Positions 46,201 to 56,430 of a stretch of 64,000 bases of DNA are shown piece after piece. The stretch comes from Hetaerina americana (taxonomy: Eukaryota > Arthropoda > Insecta > Odonata > Calopterygidae): the NCBI GenBank assembly GCA_022747635.1, contig JAKTNV010000020.1:2703501-2767500 (forward strand), in the 5' to 3' direction. Positions within the stretch are counted from its first letter, which is position 1, and every line of letters starts with the position of its first letter. The notes under the pieces were generated by a model that saw nothing but the letters and a program-made list of their open reading frames with translations, had not been told where the DNA came from and did not search any database. The position numbers were made by a program, and so were the translations under genes.

Positions 46201-46638
46201 TGATCTACACAATCCCATAAAACTCTCGCGGTTTTCGATTGCCTTTCTTCGCGCTAGGAGAAGGTTCTAGAGGTTGCAGTCTACTTCGGAAACTATGTCA
46301 GCGTGTGGTGGCACCCTAAGACGTTTCAGCCTCTGACGCAGTGGTTCGTTTGGTTCGGCATGGTTAGGAACGGAGTCTTATTGTGATCATGTGTTCTAAA
46401 ACTCTGGATGCGTTTCTTTCCAGGAAATTGGAAGACCTTCTTTTGCGGCTTCCTCCCCAACTCCGACTTCTGCAATAACTGCCTGTCTTCGTACCCGACC
46501 ACAGGGTTGACTTGGGCCGATTGCAATGCCATGAGCTGCTCGCTCTGCTGCGCCACTTACCACGCAACGTCCGGATATTGCGATACCTCAGGGACTTCAA
46601 ACCTCTGCAAGTGCGGCTTCGTGCATCATAATTATTGA
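43216..46638 (+). CDS. Secreted cysteine-rich peptide, macin/defensin-like (two coding exons)
   Basis: Coding exon 2 runs 43216-43360 and coding exon 3 46424-46638, joined by a phase-1 intron (donor CTG|GTAAGC, acceptor TTTCTTTCCAG|GA); the two lengths give exactly 120 codons including the stop. The start is the ATG of MKKGCGVMALAVVLALCL, a clear signal peptide with likely cleavage near CTA|EE. A propeptide with a GRR site follows. The last exon holds 10 Cys; its final part has C-x3-C-x9-C-x8-C-x-C, the CS-alpha-beta spacing, and a GYC gamma-core-like turn. A Trp-x-Asp-Cys before it recalls macins. Role inferred: secreted antimicrobial peptide in haemolymph; a venom or other secreted peptide is possible. 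Splicing is predicted, not shown. Confidence 0.72.
44088..44130 (-). ncRNA. Hammerhead-like ribozyme motif, minus strand
   Basis: Exact reverse complement of the plus-strand motif at 44151-44193: CACC, CTGAAGA, extra C, stem II, GAAA, ACGT mini-stem III, GTC, GGTG. Confidence 0.6.
44151..44193 (+). ncRNA. Hammerhead-like ribozyme motif, plus strand
   Basis: Core CTGAAGA (44155-44161, fits CUGANGA), one extra C (44162), stem II GATGGC/GCCTTC (44163-44168 with 44176-44181, one T-T mismatch), GAAA (44182-44185), mini-stem III from ACGT (44185-44188), cleavage triplet GTC (44187-44189) and a 4-bp stem I CACC/GGTG (44151-44154 with 44190-44193). Predicted self-cleavage after 44189. The extra base after the core differs from the textbook motif. 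Confidence 0.6.
45280..46198 (-). mobile_element. mariner element, copy E (internally deleted)
   Basis: Long inverted repeats sharing CAGGGYCGCACCCAAAAGTG and continuing GTAG(G/A)ACTGATT at both ends; TA at 45278-45279 on the left, TG on the right (probably a mutated TA). At 919 bp it lacks about a third of a normal mariner. It sits in the intron of the cysteine-rich peptide gene, antisense to it. TIR lineage differs from copies A-C. Confidence 0.92.
45300..46001 (-). pseudogene. mariner transposase, central catalytic part deleted (copy E)
   Basis: Start MNLNLEQRYSVKFC at about 46001. The helix-turn-helix DNA-binding domain is intact (STVFEWHKLFKEGRE, GRPSTARTDRNVDRV, LGLSASNVQRII). The frame then jumps from PKILSVDQQ directly to YSPDLAPPDFFFFP, so the first two catalytic Asp residues are gone and only the third remains. 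The frame stays open to about 45474. A truncated DNA-binding product could in principle bind the TIRs and act as a repressor; this is speculation. Confidence 0.88.
46424..46638 (+). other. Last coding exon of the cysteine-rich peptide gene
   Basis: Begins after TTTCTTTCCAG and ends at the TGA at 46636-46638. Encodes the whole cysteine-rich domain on one exon, including FCNNC, WADC, SCSLCC, GYC and LCKC clusters. Confidence 0.72.
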
Positions 46639-46992
46639 TAGAAATCACGCTCCCGAGGAAAATGATGCCCGGCGTGATTTCAATGGCCCCGGTTCTAGCC
46701 CTCCTGGCTTTTTAAAACTAATTTGGTAACCCCAACGTCAAAAACATGCATGGCAAATATTCGTGGCTCAAACGCACGCTGCACAATGAGCTTCCATCGC
46801 TCATTTCCATGGCCTTGGTCCCTTCGTGCTTCCAGTTCTAATATTTCACTCTCCCTGTGGATGGACGGAGACCAACTGCCCTCCGGTTGAGTGACTCGCA
46901 GAGGTCATGAAATAGAGCGTGGGCCGGCAGCCATGTTAAGTAGCTTGCCAGGGCGTTGGCTTGGATATTATCCTAAAATAATGTTTGAATTC

Positions 46993-46998
46993 AATAAA
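46993..46998 (+). terminator. Polyadenylation signal AATAAA
   Basis: AATAAA 355 bp downstream of the stop codon; the first canonical signal after the last exon. Confidence 0.5.
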
Positions 46999-47204
46999 GA
47001 TATATAGTGCAAAATCGTTACTACCTTTTCTTTATTATGTTTGGATTCCACCAAATCACGCCCCCAACTGCTCAATTTGTGCATGCTTCAATTCCTTGAA
47101 GACAGCACAATTGCATATATTTAAATTTCCGCAAAACGTGTTCTCATATGCATTGGAAACAAGCAATTATTAAAAAAATAACCATAAACACAGTAATCAA
47201 CCCG

Positions 47205-47415
47205 AAGGTCGGTTTTGTAGGTGATGGTAGAGTTCACCCAGTACTAAGCCCGACGGCGTGTGAAATTCACACGTCAGGGCAGGGGGGCCAGTCCCCCCTA
47301 CCCTGATGTAAGAAAAAATCGTATAGCTTGGGTGCCCAATGAGGCTTGCCCGGGAATCAAAATTAGGCTCTCCGGTCAGTAGTCCAACGCTCTACCCCCT
47401 AGACTGCCACGGCCC
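47205..47415 (-). mobile_element. SINE-3, inverted and rearranged copy
   Basis: Minus-strand match to 28221-28507: the CTCTGTCATCACCTA-like end, the CAGTACTAAGCCC stretch and the tRNA-like head (complement near 47370-47415). A centre containing GGGGGGCCAGTCCCCCC replaces part of the body. Confidence 0.8.
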
Positions 47416-47419
47416 ACAA

Positions 47420-48990
47420 GAGGCCCTCGCCCAACTCGATCGCGAAGATAGGGAAACATTTTCCAAGTTGGTCTCTTTCGGAGAAACGACTTCTTTGATG
47501 TAATTGAAACAATTATTGTGATAATTAAAATTTCAGCAGATATATGACGGCACAAGGGGTGTGGGGAACTTTGCCAACAGAGGATAAAATATATTAAATA
47601 ACAGGAGTGTAAGTCCGATTGAGTTTTGTGCAGTGATTACCATTGAGAGAAGATATTTTCTTAAATAGTATAAACTGAAAGTGCTTTCAATACTTAAGTA
47701 CTCCTCTCAACAGGGAAAAAGTGACATACGGCAGGGATTGCAAGCATCTTTGAATACCGTGGTGACCATTGATGAATTTCAATTTCGAACATCGCCATGG
47801 CTCCTGGGCTTCGATTCCCGCAACCTTCAAAGCAATGCGATCAGAATCCCCCCCTCCCTCTCACTCATTTGAATGGGAGACATGGAATAATATGCGGTCC
47901 AATGTGCCCGTTTGGGTCCATTAATACAGGACGAACACGATTCAAGAGAGGCACACCATTGAAAGAAATCATGAGGGAGAATGCTGTAGGGTTCCCTGCA
48001 AAAGTATACACGGGCATGAAATAACAGGTAAGCACGGAATGGAGAACTCAACCGGAAATAGTTTATTAAAATAATAAATTTGACATTTATTCAGATTCGG
48101 TTCTCGACAGAAATTATTCGTTCCAATAAAATAATTCCGTTTCATCGGAAATAAAATATTTCCAAATGTTAGAGTTTTAAGTGCGGACCATAAATGCTTA
48201 TCGGTAGTTTGCAATTAACTGGAAAGACTACCGAAGATAAGAAAGTCGAAAAAACCAACTCGCAAATTCGCTGTAATTTTCAGAGGTTTGGCCACGGAGC
48301 TCCATGAATCCAAAGGGCATTTGAACCAGAGACGCCATGAAGCGGTTAAGTGAGTGGCGACCAGCTTGAAAAACCTAGTGACCACTGAGCGGATATTTAG
48401 GCCATCATTTCAAGATTTTATGCGACTTAATAGCAGTTCTACCATTCAAAATAACATACGTAATTTCCGAAACAAAAATTCAGTTCCATTTTTATACACT
48501 CAAGTCTCAAAGATTAACAAAACTCTACGGAGGAACTCTTCCCTATTTCATGTAAACTGCAATACATGGTAGAAGCACTAATTTCCTACAATTATTATCT
48601 TAGCGTACATCTCCCCATAGGAATTAGAAAATCAAAGAAAAGTAGGTGCTTACAATGTAAGTTAAACCTAAAGCATTTCATGCCTGTCACATAGAGAAAT
48701 GCGTGCTGAGCGACGTCTTAAAATTTCGATGTGAAGACTTTCGATTTGCCACGGGCTGTTGTCGAGGGTAGCGGAGCGAAAGGCGAAGGGGAAGAAAGAC
48801 GGTAGCCCGCGCTAATCGGTGACACCAGCGTCGCTTAGTAAACTACGAACATCCCATTCGCGAGTTTCAACCCCATTGGCTTGCGTCTTCGTGCTGGCCT
48901 TAGATAATTGAAATTACTCTCATGAGTGTAGGCAGAATATGTAATGCACACATGCTTGTAGAGCTAGGACAAAAACAAATAGTAAAATCG
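47420..48990. other. Unassigned DNA
   Basis: No gene or known repeat recognised; the longest frames (63-81 codons) show no domain. Confidence 0.4.
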
Positions 48991-48994
48991 GGCA

Positions 48995-49690
48995 AAAAGT
49001 ACATTATAGTGAAATTCTTAAGTGTCAAAATCATAAATTTATTTGTCAACATAGTCACCGCTAAGGCTAACACATTTCTCCCAATGTGTAATAAGTTGTT
49101 CAATAAGACTTTTCTCGAGCCCAGGACTTGACAGCTGCCTTCACCTCATCGTCCGAGGTGTAATGACTACCCTTGAAGTGTCTCTTGAGTTGAGGGAAAA
49201 TATCGGGGGAATAAGGAGAATGTGAAATCGGTTCAAATTTCAGGTTATTTCAGGTCTCACAGGCGAGGTGTGGGGACGAGCGTTGTAGTAATGTTGCAAG
49301 ATTATTGGCGCCAGGCTCCCTTTAACACGACAAACTTCTTCCTTGGATATACCAATATGGTTTGCGATACGCTTTTGACTGATTCGCCGGTCATTTTTAA
49401 TCTAATCTTCGACGAGTTTGCGATGTTTATTGTCTGCGGCAGTAATCGGACGTCCGTTGCGTATTTCATCAACAATTATGGTTTTTCCAGGCTCGCAACC
49501 ACGAAATTTTACTGCCCATGGATTTACAGTAGACCTATCAACAGCCTCGTCACCATAAAGAGCCTTTACACGACGATGAATCTCAGTAGGGGTCACTTTG
49601 TCGGCAGTTATAAATTCGACAAAAGTACGCAGTTTAACTCGCGTTGACATAGCACTGGAACACGTCTCCATACTTCCACTTCTCAAAATA
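48995..49690 (-). mobile_element. mariner element, copy F (internally deleted)
   Basis: The minus strand carries a mariner N-terminus (from about 49650) and, after a large gap, the C-terminal FPQLKRHFKGSHYTSDDEV-type region (near 49130-49200) and the TNKFMIL-type end. The catalytic middle is deleted. Exact TIRs were not resolved. Confidence 0.75.
49402..49650 (-). pseudogene. mariner transposase N-terminal domain (copy F)
   Basis: Starts MSTRVKLRTFVEFITADKVTP; the helix-turn-helix region includes EIHRRVKALYGDEAVDRSTV and the linker IVDEIRNGRPITAADNKH. The frame ends near 49402, before any catalytic residue. This wording is distinct from copies A-C and E, so it is another mariner lineage. Confidence 0.82.
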
Positions 49691-49852
49691 CCCTAGATGA
49701 ATGAAACGACCTCAAACCTGCGCATGCACGTTGAGGGAGAATATCGTTTTCACATGTCACCAGGAGTACTTCTTAAGGTCATTTTGTTTGTGGGCTACAA
49801 GCATGTGTGCGTTACTTTTCAGCCTACCCTCGTATGTGCCTTTGCTGACATC

Positions 49853-52800
49853 TACATCTACATCTACATAATACCCCGCAAGCCGCCGAAAGGGCGTGTG
49901 GCGGGGGGTGTTAGGTCACCAACCGTAAAAAAGAAAAATACCACATGCAAAAAAAAACAACACGGAAAATAACACCCACAGCAGCGCACACACTCATGCA
50001 AAAATCCCTTCATCCAATACTCATGCAAACACATAAACCGCAAAATAACTAAAAAACTGCACCCCATGATGCAGCACGAAAGACATCCTACAACACGGAA
50101 GCCAGGACACAACAAGCAAGAAATTGAAACATCACTACCACATGAAAATGCACCACGAAACACTCTACCCCCAAAGAGTCTCTAAATGGCAGGGAATGGG
50201 ACCCAACGTTGCAGGTAGCAGGAATTTGCCCCCGCGGAGAGGGACGAGGGATTGAAAGGGAGACTTAAAAACAGATGAACGGAACACGAATGAGGTCATT
50301 CGGAAAGAATAGGTTATTATAGCAAAACACATATGGTTAGTGGAAGAGCATGTATTTAAATACAACTAATTATTTTTTAGACGCTGAGGGTGGCAAGTGG
50401 AATTTTTGCTATCTATAACCCTGCAATTGCTATCCCGTATTGTCCGTGGGAAGAAGGAGTCCTTGAGTCGGCTAGTTCTGGCATCTATTTCCCGAATTTT
50501 ATATGCATGATCCAAGCGACTAATGTATGTAGGAGTACGAATAATTTGCGAGACCTCGGTGCTGAAACATGCGGATCTAAATTTATTTAATAATTTCAAT
50601 CTTGCATTGAATCGTCTCTCAGCCAATGATTCCCACCCCAAATCCATGAGCATTTCGGTGACGCTTTGCGTTTTATCGTAGGAATTTTTTACAAAACGGG
50701 CTGCCCGGCGTTGAACCTTCTCAATTTCCCGAATGAGACCTTTTTCACTCGGATCCCACACGCTGCATGCGTATTCTAAATGAGGCCTTACAAGAGCGTG
50801 GTAACAACGTTCCTTGACCTTCGAGTCACTTTTGCCGACAATGCGTCTAATGAATCCCAATTTTTTATATGCTTGACCGCAGACTTTACGTATGTGAGTC
50901 CCCCAAGTTAAGTCTTTTGTGAATGTGACACCTAGGTATTTTACCGTATCAACTACTGCTAGGTCACCTCCAGCTAATTTGTAAGCAAATCCCGTTGATC
51001 TTTTAAAAAAATTTACCACTGAACATTTATTATAATTTAGAGTCAATCCCCAGTTAGAACACCATTTAGTAATGCAATCTAAATCCTGCTCTAGAATAAA
51101 ACGATCCTCATCCTCAGATATCTCCCGATAGATCACCGTGTCATCCGCGAACATCCTAATTTTACTTTTCACTTCGCGGTTCAAATCGTTAACAAAAATC
51201 AAGAAAAGCAACGGCCCGATCACACTTCCCTGAGGTACCCCCGACGTGACTCGAACGCTGTCGGAACTAGCGCCATCAAGGACTACCCTCTGTTCCCGCT
51301 CTGAAAGAAAATCTTTAACCCAACTTATGGCGCCCTTGTTTATACCCGCGACCTTTAATTTATGAATGAGTTTACCGTGTGGGACCTTATCAAATGCCTT
51401 TTGAAAATCTAAGAATATGGCATCCACTTGCCTACCTCTCTCGCCCGATAAAAGTAAATCATGTGTAAATAATCCTAATTGGGTCTCGCAGGAGCGGGTT
51501 TTCCTGAATCCGTGTTGATTGTCACTTAAAAAGTTAATATTGTCAAGGTGTCTCATTATTGAACTGACAATTATGTGCTCTAAGATTTTGCAACAGATAG
51601 AAGTGAGAGATATAGGTCTGTAATTACTGGGATCCTCCCTGTCACCACCTTTAAAAATAGGCGTTATTTGCGCGGTTTTCCAAATCTTAGGTACTTTGCA
51701 CTCTGTGAGGGATTTGTTAAATATAAATTCAAGGTACGGGGCAATGTTTGGAGCTAAATGTTTTATCACCCTAGCTGGTATATTTTCGGGACCCGGGGAT
51801 TTGTTGGGTTTAATCTCGTTAAGCAATTTTAGAATTCCTTGTTGGTCCACTGTTATTTTTTCCATGGGTGGAGTATGTATTGTTTCTTGGAGATATGCGG
51901 TGGCAACATCATTCGAGAAAACGCTTTGGAAGAATGAATTTAAGATGTTAGCTTTATCCTCACTGTCTGTATGAATTATATTGCTACAATCCCTTAAGCA
52001 AGCCACGGTTTGTTTACTCCCATTTACTTCCCTAACATATGACCAGAAAGCTTTGGGGTCAGTGTCCAAGTGCTCGCAAAGTACTTTGCGTTTAAAGTCC
52101 AGTAAAGCGCTACGTAATTGTGTTTTGGTTTCAATTTTGGAGGATCTATATGTGTCCCATAATTGTTTATTCTCAGGGGATGATGTGTTCACGCCTGCCC
52201 TCTTTACCCTAGAGTGTAGCATTCTCTGCTTTCGAAGGGCTTTTCTAACGTCTTTATTGTACCACCTGGGGTCGCGATTTGCTATAACGTATTTTATAGG
52301 TATGAAATCTACGATTCCTTTTTGCATGATATTGACAAATTCTGTCCAAGTTTCTTCCACGTTGACATGACTTAAGCGGGTTTTGAACTCGGGTAGTGAA
52401 GAGTTTAATTGATTGGCAAAAGATTCAAAGTCTGCTTTATGGTAATTATAAATTTTTCTTTTTGGTTTAATGATCTTTTTTATTTCTATGTCCAAGTGGA
52501 CATTAATTGCTTTATGGTCACTCAAGCCCTCATCAGTTGATACACTAATAATACGTTCAGGCGTGTTTGTAAGAAATAGATCCAATATGTTCTTTCCACG
52601 GGTGGGCATGCGTACTGCTTGATGGAGGGAGTTTCTTTGAACCAATTTTATCATGGAATTGCAAGATTCGCGATCGCGGGTCCCAGATTTGACGATATTG
52701 TTGTCCCAATCTATACCAGGGAGATTAAAGTCGCCACCAATTATGTTTATGCTGTTATTATATTTACGTGTAAAATTGTAAATTTGATCGTTGAGGGTGT

Positions 52801-53199
52801 GAAGTGTTTTAAAATCTGAGTCTGGAGGTCTGTAGAAAGAGCATAAATTTATGTTGGGTTGATTGGTCCGTATTAAGGTGCACCAAACACTTTCTATGTT
52901 ATTATTTTCAAATGAAACTTGTCTGCTTTCAAAATGACTTTTAACTGCCACGAAAACCCCTCCTCCGGGTCTTGTATCTCTATCGTGTCGGTAAACTTTG
53001 AAATCTATTGGGAAAATTTCTTGGTCGTTTATGTCATTGCACAGCCAACTCTCTGTGCCTAATACTATATCAGCGGAATGAGTTTGGATTAAGTGTTCTA
53101 GATCCGCTGATTTGTTCTTGAGGCTTCTGCAATCGAAAGCTTCTGCTTCTGACTACGAAAATGGTAAAACCAAACGACAACGGTAAATCAGCGGGTCTG
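49853..53199 (-). mobile_element. LINE-1 family (CR1/L2-like) element, copy B, nearly intact
   Basis: Runs from a 5' truncation near 53199 through a long open frame to a 3' UTR ending in the conserved GC hairpin and a (GATGTA)n tail at 49853-49875 (seen on + as ACATCTACATCTACATC). It is inserted beside the tail of a LINE-2 copy (53205). Compared with copy A (10.9-14.8 kb) it lacks nested insertions and looks much younger. Confidence 0.93.
50366..53152 (-). CDS. LINE-1 endonuclease/reverse transcriptase polyprotein
   Basis: Open frame of 928 codons bounded upstream by TAG at 53153-53155; the native start is lost with the 5' end. Order: APE-type endonuclease (FDCRSLKNKSADLE, GTESWLCND with the catalytic Glu, SFYRPPDS, GGDFNLPGIDW, LDLFLTN, SDHKAIN), a linker (DPRWYNKDVRKALRKQ), then RT (YRPISLTSICCKILEHII, motif A IFLDFQKAFDKVPHGKL, motif B SGVPQGSVIGPLLF, motif C MFADDTVIYRE, thumb KYLGVTFTKDLTWGTHI) and a C-terminus with RRAARFVKNSYDK. 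All RT catalytic Asp are present. It copies element RNA at nicked chromosomal DNA. The first few endonuclease residues are missing, so activity is unlikely. Confidence 0.93.
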   Translation of the reverse strand, partial: SEAEAFDCRSLKNKSADLEHLIQTHSADIVLGTESWLCNDINDQEIFPIDFKVYRHDRDTRPGGGVFVAVKSHFESRQVSFENNNIESVWCTLIRTNQPNINLCSFYRPPDSDFKTLHTLNDQIYNFTRKYNNSINIIGGDFNLPGIDWDNNIVKSGTRDRESCNSMIKLVQRNSLHQAVRMPTRGKNILDLFLTNTPERIISVSTDEGLSDHKAINVHLDIEIKKIIKPKRKIYNYHKADFESFANQLNSSLPEFKTRLSHVNVEETWTEFVNIMQKGIVDFIPIKYVIANRDPRWYNKDVRKALRKQRMLHSRVKRAGVNTSSPENKQLWDTYRSSKIETKTQLRSALLDFKRKVLCEHLDTDPKAFWSYVREVNGSKQTVACLRDCSNIIHTDSEDKANILNSFFQSVFSNDVATAYLQETIHTPPMEKITVDQQGILKLLNEIKPNKSPGPENIPARVIKHLAPNIAPYLEFIFNKSLTECKVPKIWKTAQITPIFKGGDREDPSNYRPISLTSICCKILEHIIVSSIMRHLDNINFLSDNQHGFRKTRSCETQLGLFTHDLLLSGERGRQVDAIFLDFQKAFDKVPHGKLIHKLKVAGINKGAISWVKDFLSEREQRVVLDGASSDSVRVTSGVPQGSVIGPLLFLIFVNDLNREVKSKIRMFADDTVIYREISEDEDRFILEQDLDCITKWCSNWGLTLNYNKCSVVNFFKRSTGFAYKLAGGDLAVVDTVKYLGVTFTKDLTWGTHIRKVCGQAYKKLGFIRRIVGKSDSKVKERCYHALVRPHLEYACSVWDPSEKGLIREIEKVQRRAARFVKNSYDKTQSVTEMLMDLGWESLAERRFNARLKLLNKFRSACFSTEVSQIIRTPTYISRLDHAYKIREIDARTSRLKDSFFPRTIRDSNCRVIDSKNSTCHPQRLKNN

Positions 53200-53204
53200 A
53201 TTCT

Positions 53205-53927
53205 ACATCTACATCTACTTAATACCCCGCAAGCCGCCGCAAGAGCGTGTGGCGGGGGGTGCTAGGACACCACCCGTAATTTAGAAAAGAAAAAGAAAAA
53301 AAAACCGCATGCAATAACCCGAAAATCATATATAAAAAAAAACATGGCATGCATTCATGCACACACTCAAACCCACACACACCCACACACATGCAAACAC
53401 TCAAACTACCGACTAACATACACATGCACGTGAAAGTATACCTAACATCTCTATAGTGTTTAATTTTGTTCCGACTTGTAAATTCAACGTTTTTAATATT
53501 TCTAAAGTGACTTCGGTTTCTTGCTATTATGATTTCTGATTGTTCGGGGAAAGAATGAGTATTTGTACCTATCTGTCCTGGAATCTATCTCCCATAGTTT
53601 ATCTTTGTGGTCTGATCTACCTAAGTAGTGTGGGGCCATTAGAATTCCTTCAGTGTCATATTTAAACTCGTTTGTTCTGAACCTTTCTAAAAGTCTAAGC
53701 CTCGCTTGTTCTCTCCGCACTTCAAGTGGTTCCCAGCCTAAATCCCCTAAGAGACCTGTCACACTTGTGTTCCTATCATAACAATTTTTAACGAATCTAG
53801 CGGATTTTCTCTGGACTTTATCTAATTCTTTTTGCCAAATTTTCTCCCACGGATCCCAAATACTTGCGGCATATTCCAAATGAGGTCTAACTAGAGCAAA
53901 ATAACACCTCTCTTTAACTTTGATTAC
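53205..53927 (-). mobile_element. LINE-2 family 3' fragment, copy C
   Basis: Encodes the last ~125 codons of LINE-2 (YAASIWDPWEKIWQKELDKVQRK to RTIRNHNSKKPKSL) plus 3' UTR, the GC hairpin and the (GATGTA)n tail at 53205-53222. Nearly identical to 56435-57125; broken at 53927. Confidence 0.92.
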
Positions 53928-53929
53928 AC

Positions 53930-54895
53930 TGATACAAAAAGTGGTGGATTTGGTCTAAGAGTGGAGTTCACCAATTTCAATGTCTCTGTGCCCTAGCCAC
54001 GAGAAAATTTATGGGTAGTAGTTTTGCGTCACAGAGCAGAGAAAGAGCCCAAACACGCTCTTTTGCAATAGCACGCTGGAAACCCGAAATGCAGTTTATG
54101 GACGGTAAGAGGAGAATTAATTCATGGAATAAATAAATCCCCACCGTAACAGTGAGGGAGGAGTCGCGCCTCTCCTGCAAAGGAAGTGAATCCACGGCGA
54201 GGCTCGGAGGATGAGGCATCGGGGCATATTTTCCTGAGTCATCTGCCGACGAGCCGGACCAGAGCAGAGCCAGTTGTGTCCCTTGCGCCCACGCGTGAAA
54301 TCACCGAGTGTCGCACGCGATGGACCCAGTCCGTCTATTCTTGGGCCCCGCGCATAAACCACACCGGAGGGCAACGCATCTCTGAGCTCGAGCGATGCCG
54401 ATACAAATTTATATTCGTCACTAAAATTCGCAATGAACTCCTTCAAAGTTAAAATTCCTTACTTAAGAAAATTGCATGCCAATATCGATACGAGGTAGTA
54501 AACATAACATACCAGGAACGGCATTATTGGTTTTATGGTTTTCCTACAGAGTGGCATTTTTGTCCCATGGTAAATTTCCCAGTGGCGGCTTAGGTGACTT
54601 AAGGAAGGGAGGGAGATGATTGGCAGCGGGTGCGAGTGTGCAGCTGGTATTCGAAAACGTAGTGCGAAGGAACTGCACCGAGTGGCCCTCGACCAACATC
54701 GATGGGATGTCATTTACTTACGTCCAGAAAAGCGGAGAGTGTAAAACCATTTGAGAGACCCGGTCGAGAGATTTCGTAATACGGGGATCGGAAAGGTCCG
54801 GTGGCTAATACTCTGCCTGATTTAATGGCACAGTTTCAGATGGAAAGCCATTTAATGACGAAAGAAGATACTTCTCATAAAATAGTTTTATTTAA
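53930..54895. other. Unassigned DNA
   Basis: No convincing coding frame or repeat. Confidence 0.4.
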
Positions 54896-54975
54896 GACCC
54901 AGGTTTCGTTTAGAACTACACAGCGTAACATCTTCGACCTGCAGATGTTACGCTGTAACGAAACCTCGGTCACAA
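54896..54975. repeat. Inverted repeat with hammerhead-like relics
   Basis: A perfect 13-bp inverted repeat (ACAGCGTAACATC / GATGTTACGCTGT, 54920-54956) lies within longer imperfect arms (AGGTTTCGTT ... AACGAAACCT). On the plus strand CTGCAGA, extra T, GTTAC-GCT-GTAAC, GAAA, CTC resembles a hammerhead with one core change (A6 to C). A more decayed motif faces it on the minus strand. Confidence 0.5.
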
Positions 54976-55007
54976 AGTAAACTTAAATACGTGGAAAAGC
55001 AAATGAT

Positions 55008-55345
55008 CTTCTTAAATCGTGCACTGGCTTTCCAATCTAAGGACCCGGGCTCGAACCCAGGAGGTGGCAGGATATTTCGGTGGTATTCCGATCCCCACTC
55101 TTGGGGTGCCTCGTTGGGAGGGCACTTTGAGCGAGTGCGCCGTCCGTCGGATGGGACGTTCACATTCGTCTGACCCCTTGGCGCCTCTCGGCAAGGGAGA
55201 GCTGACGCTGGAGTTCCCTCCACCCTTCCTTCACTCTCCGAACATTGAAGCGCTATTGCATCTCCCCATCTGTCTCGAATGGCGCAAATCGCCTCAACCT
55301 TCAGCCGCCTCCCTCACTAACCTAATACTACGATTTCGTTATGCT
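55008..55345 (+). mobile_element. SINE-1, second copy
   Basis: tRNA-like head with B box GGGCTCGAACCC, body GAGGGCACTTTGAGCGAGTGCG matching 11580-11625, and an end CCTAATACTAC like the (ACT)n tail of the first copy. TSD not found. Confidence 0.85.
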
Positions 55346-55349
55346 ACTT

Positions 55350-56430
55350 TGCAACTGGAACACGGAGTTTTCACCTCACCATTCCATTATATGAAGGATT
55401 GATTCTAAAGCATAGACATAAAGTCTCAGAATAGAAGAAACGTGCTTTTACAGGAAGAAATAAAAACCCAGTCGAGGTGGTAAAACACTCAATACCGGTT
55501 GGTGCCATAACAAGGTCATTAATTCCACCACATTTTTGAATGAACCACTTTTCTGTTTAGTTGATTGAAACGACTTTCTTATCCTTCGTCATCATTATTA
55601 AAGGAAAATACGACTCAACGTGTAAATGGACGACGTAACTAAAAACTTACGAAGCAAAGAGTTAATTACGTACAAATGCTCAGCACATCCGTTTCTTTGC
55701 GTTCATTGAATTTCAAATTACAAATAGATCCTAATTTATCCCTGATATTAATTTCTCTGAGATTTTTAAAGACATATTTGTTTTATTTTAAATATTTTAC
55801 ATTTGCATGTAATCACCAATAATAATTATTACAATGAAATAATACTGACAAAGTTCTGCTTTGAATGTCTGGCACTTCACTATTGTGCAATGTATGTAGT
55901 GTGGTTTTATTTATACTGTTTAGATAATATTTGGTCATGAGTAAAGGGTGACCTATTTCCTACCTTGGATAGCTAAGACAAACCTCTTCAGTAAGATGCT
56001 CACTGTCTGGTAGGGTAACCAAGTGCCAGGGACCATGATCGCGGGCTCGATTTCGGCCTAGGGTATACTGGATGCTGCGGATGACTATAAATTTTTCTGG
56101 GAGCTATTTCTTAATTTTAAAAACTTCAGCAATCGGTTAAAATAGAAATGCAATAAATGCTTCGACTAATATTGTATCTTCACATCCCATCCATTTGGTC
56201 TACATGCCGTCTCAGACGAGCTGTGGCAGTATTCCGTAAAATTGTAATATTTCTCTCTATTTTTCACGTACTATCGTTTGTGATTTTCTCTTCTCGTATT
56301 TCTAGTGATTATTTCTAGGATTATATCTATACCTTGAATTCCTCGTCTATCCTTGATGAGCATCGTTCATGCTGCTGATTCATTACCCATTATTGGCAGT
56401 TAAACTTGTGGTGAAAATCTAGAAAACTTG
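55350..56430. other. Unassigned DNA with a weak tRNA-like patch
   Basis: Nothing sustained; 55995-56075 has box-A/B-like spacing (GGGTAACCAAG ... GGGCTCGATTTC) suggesting a decayed SINE head. Confidence 0.35.

Larger units (their letters stand above)
43361..46423 (+). other. Intron between signal-peptide and cysteine-rich exons
   Basis: 3063 bp with GTAAGC donor and pyrimidine-rich TTTCTTTCCAG acceptor. It contains a fold-back PLE-type element (44010-44236) and a deleted mariner (45280-46198); the rest is unassigned. Confidence 0.65.

Noticed and set aside
47797..48024. 75-codon frame with GIICGPMCPFG
   Set aside because: No splice signals, domain or neighbouring exon found; length is within chance.
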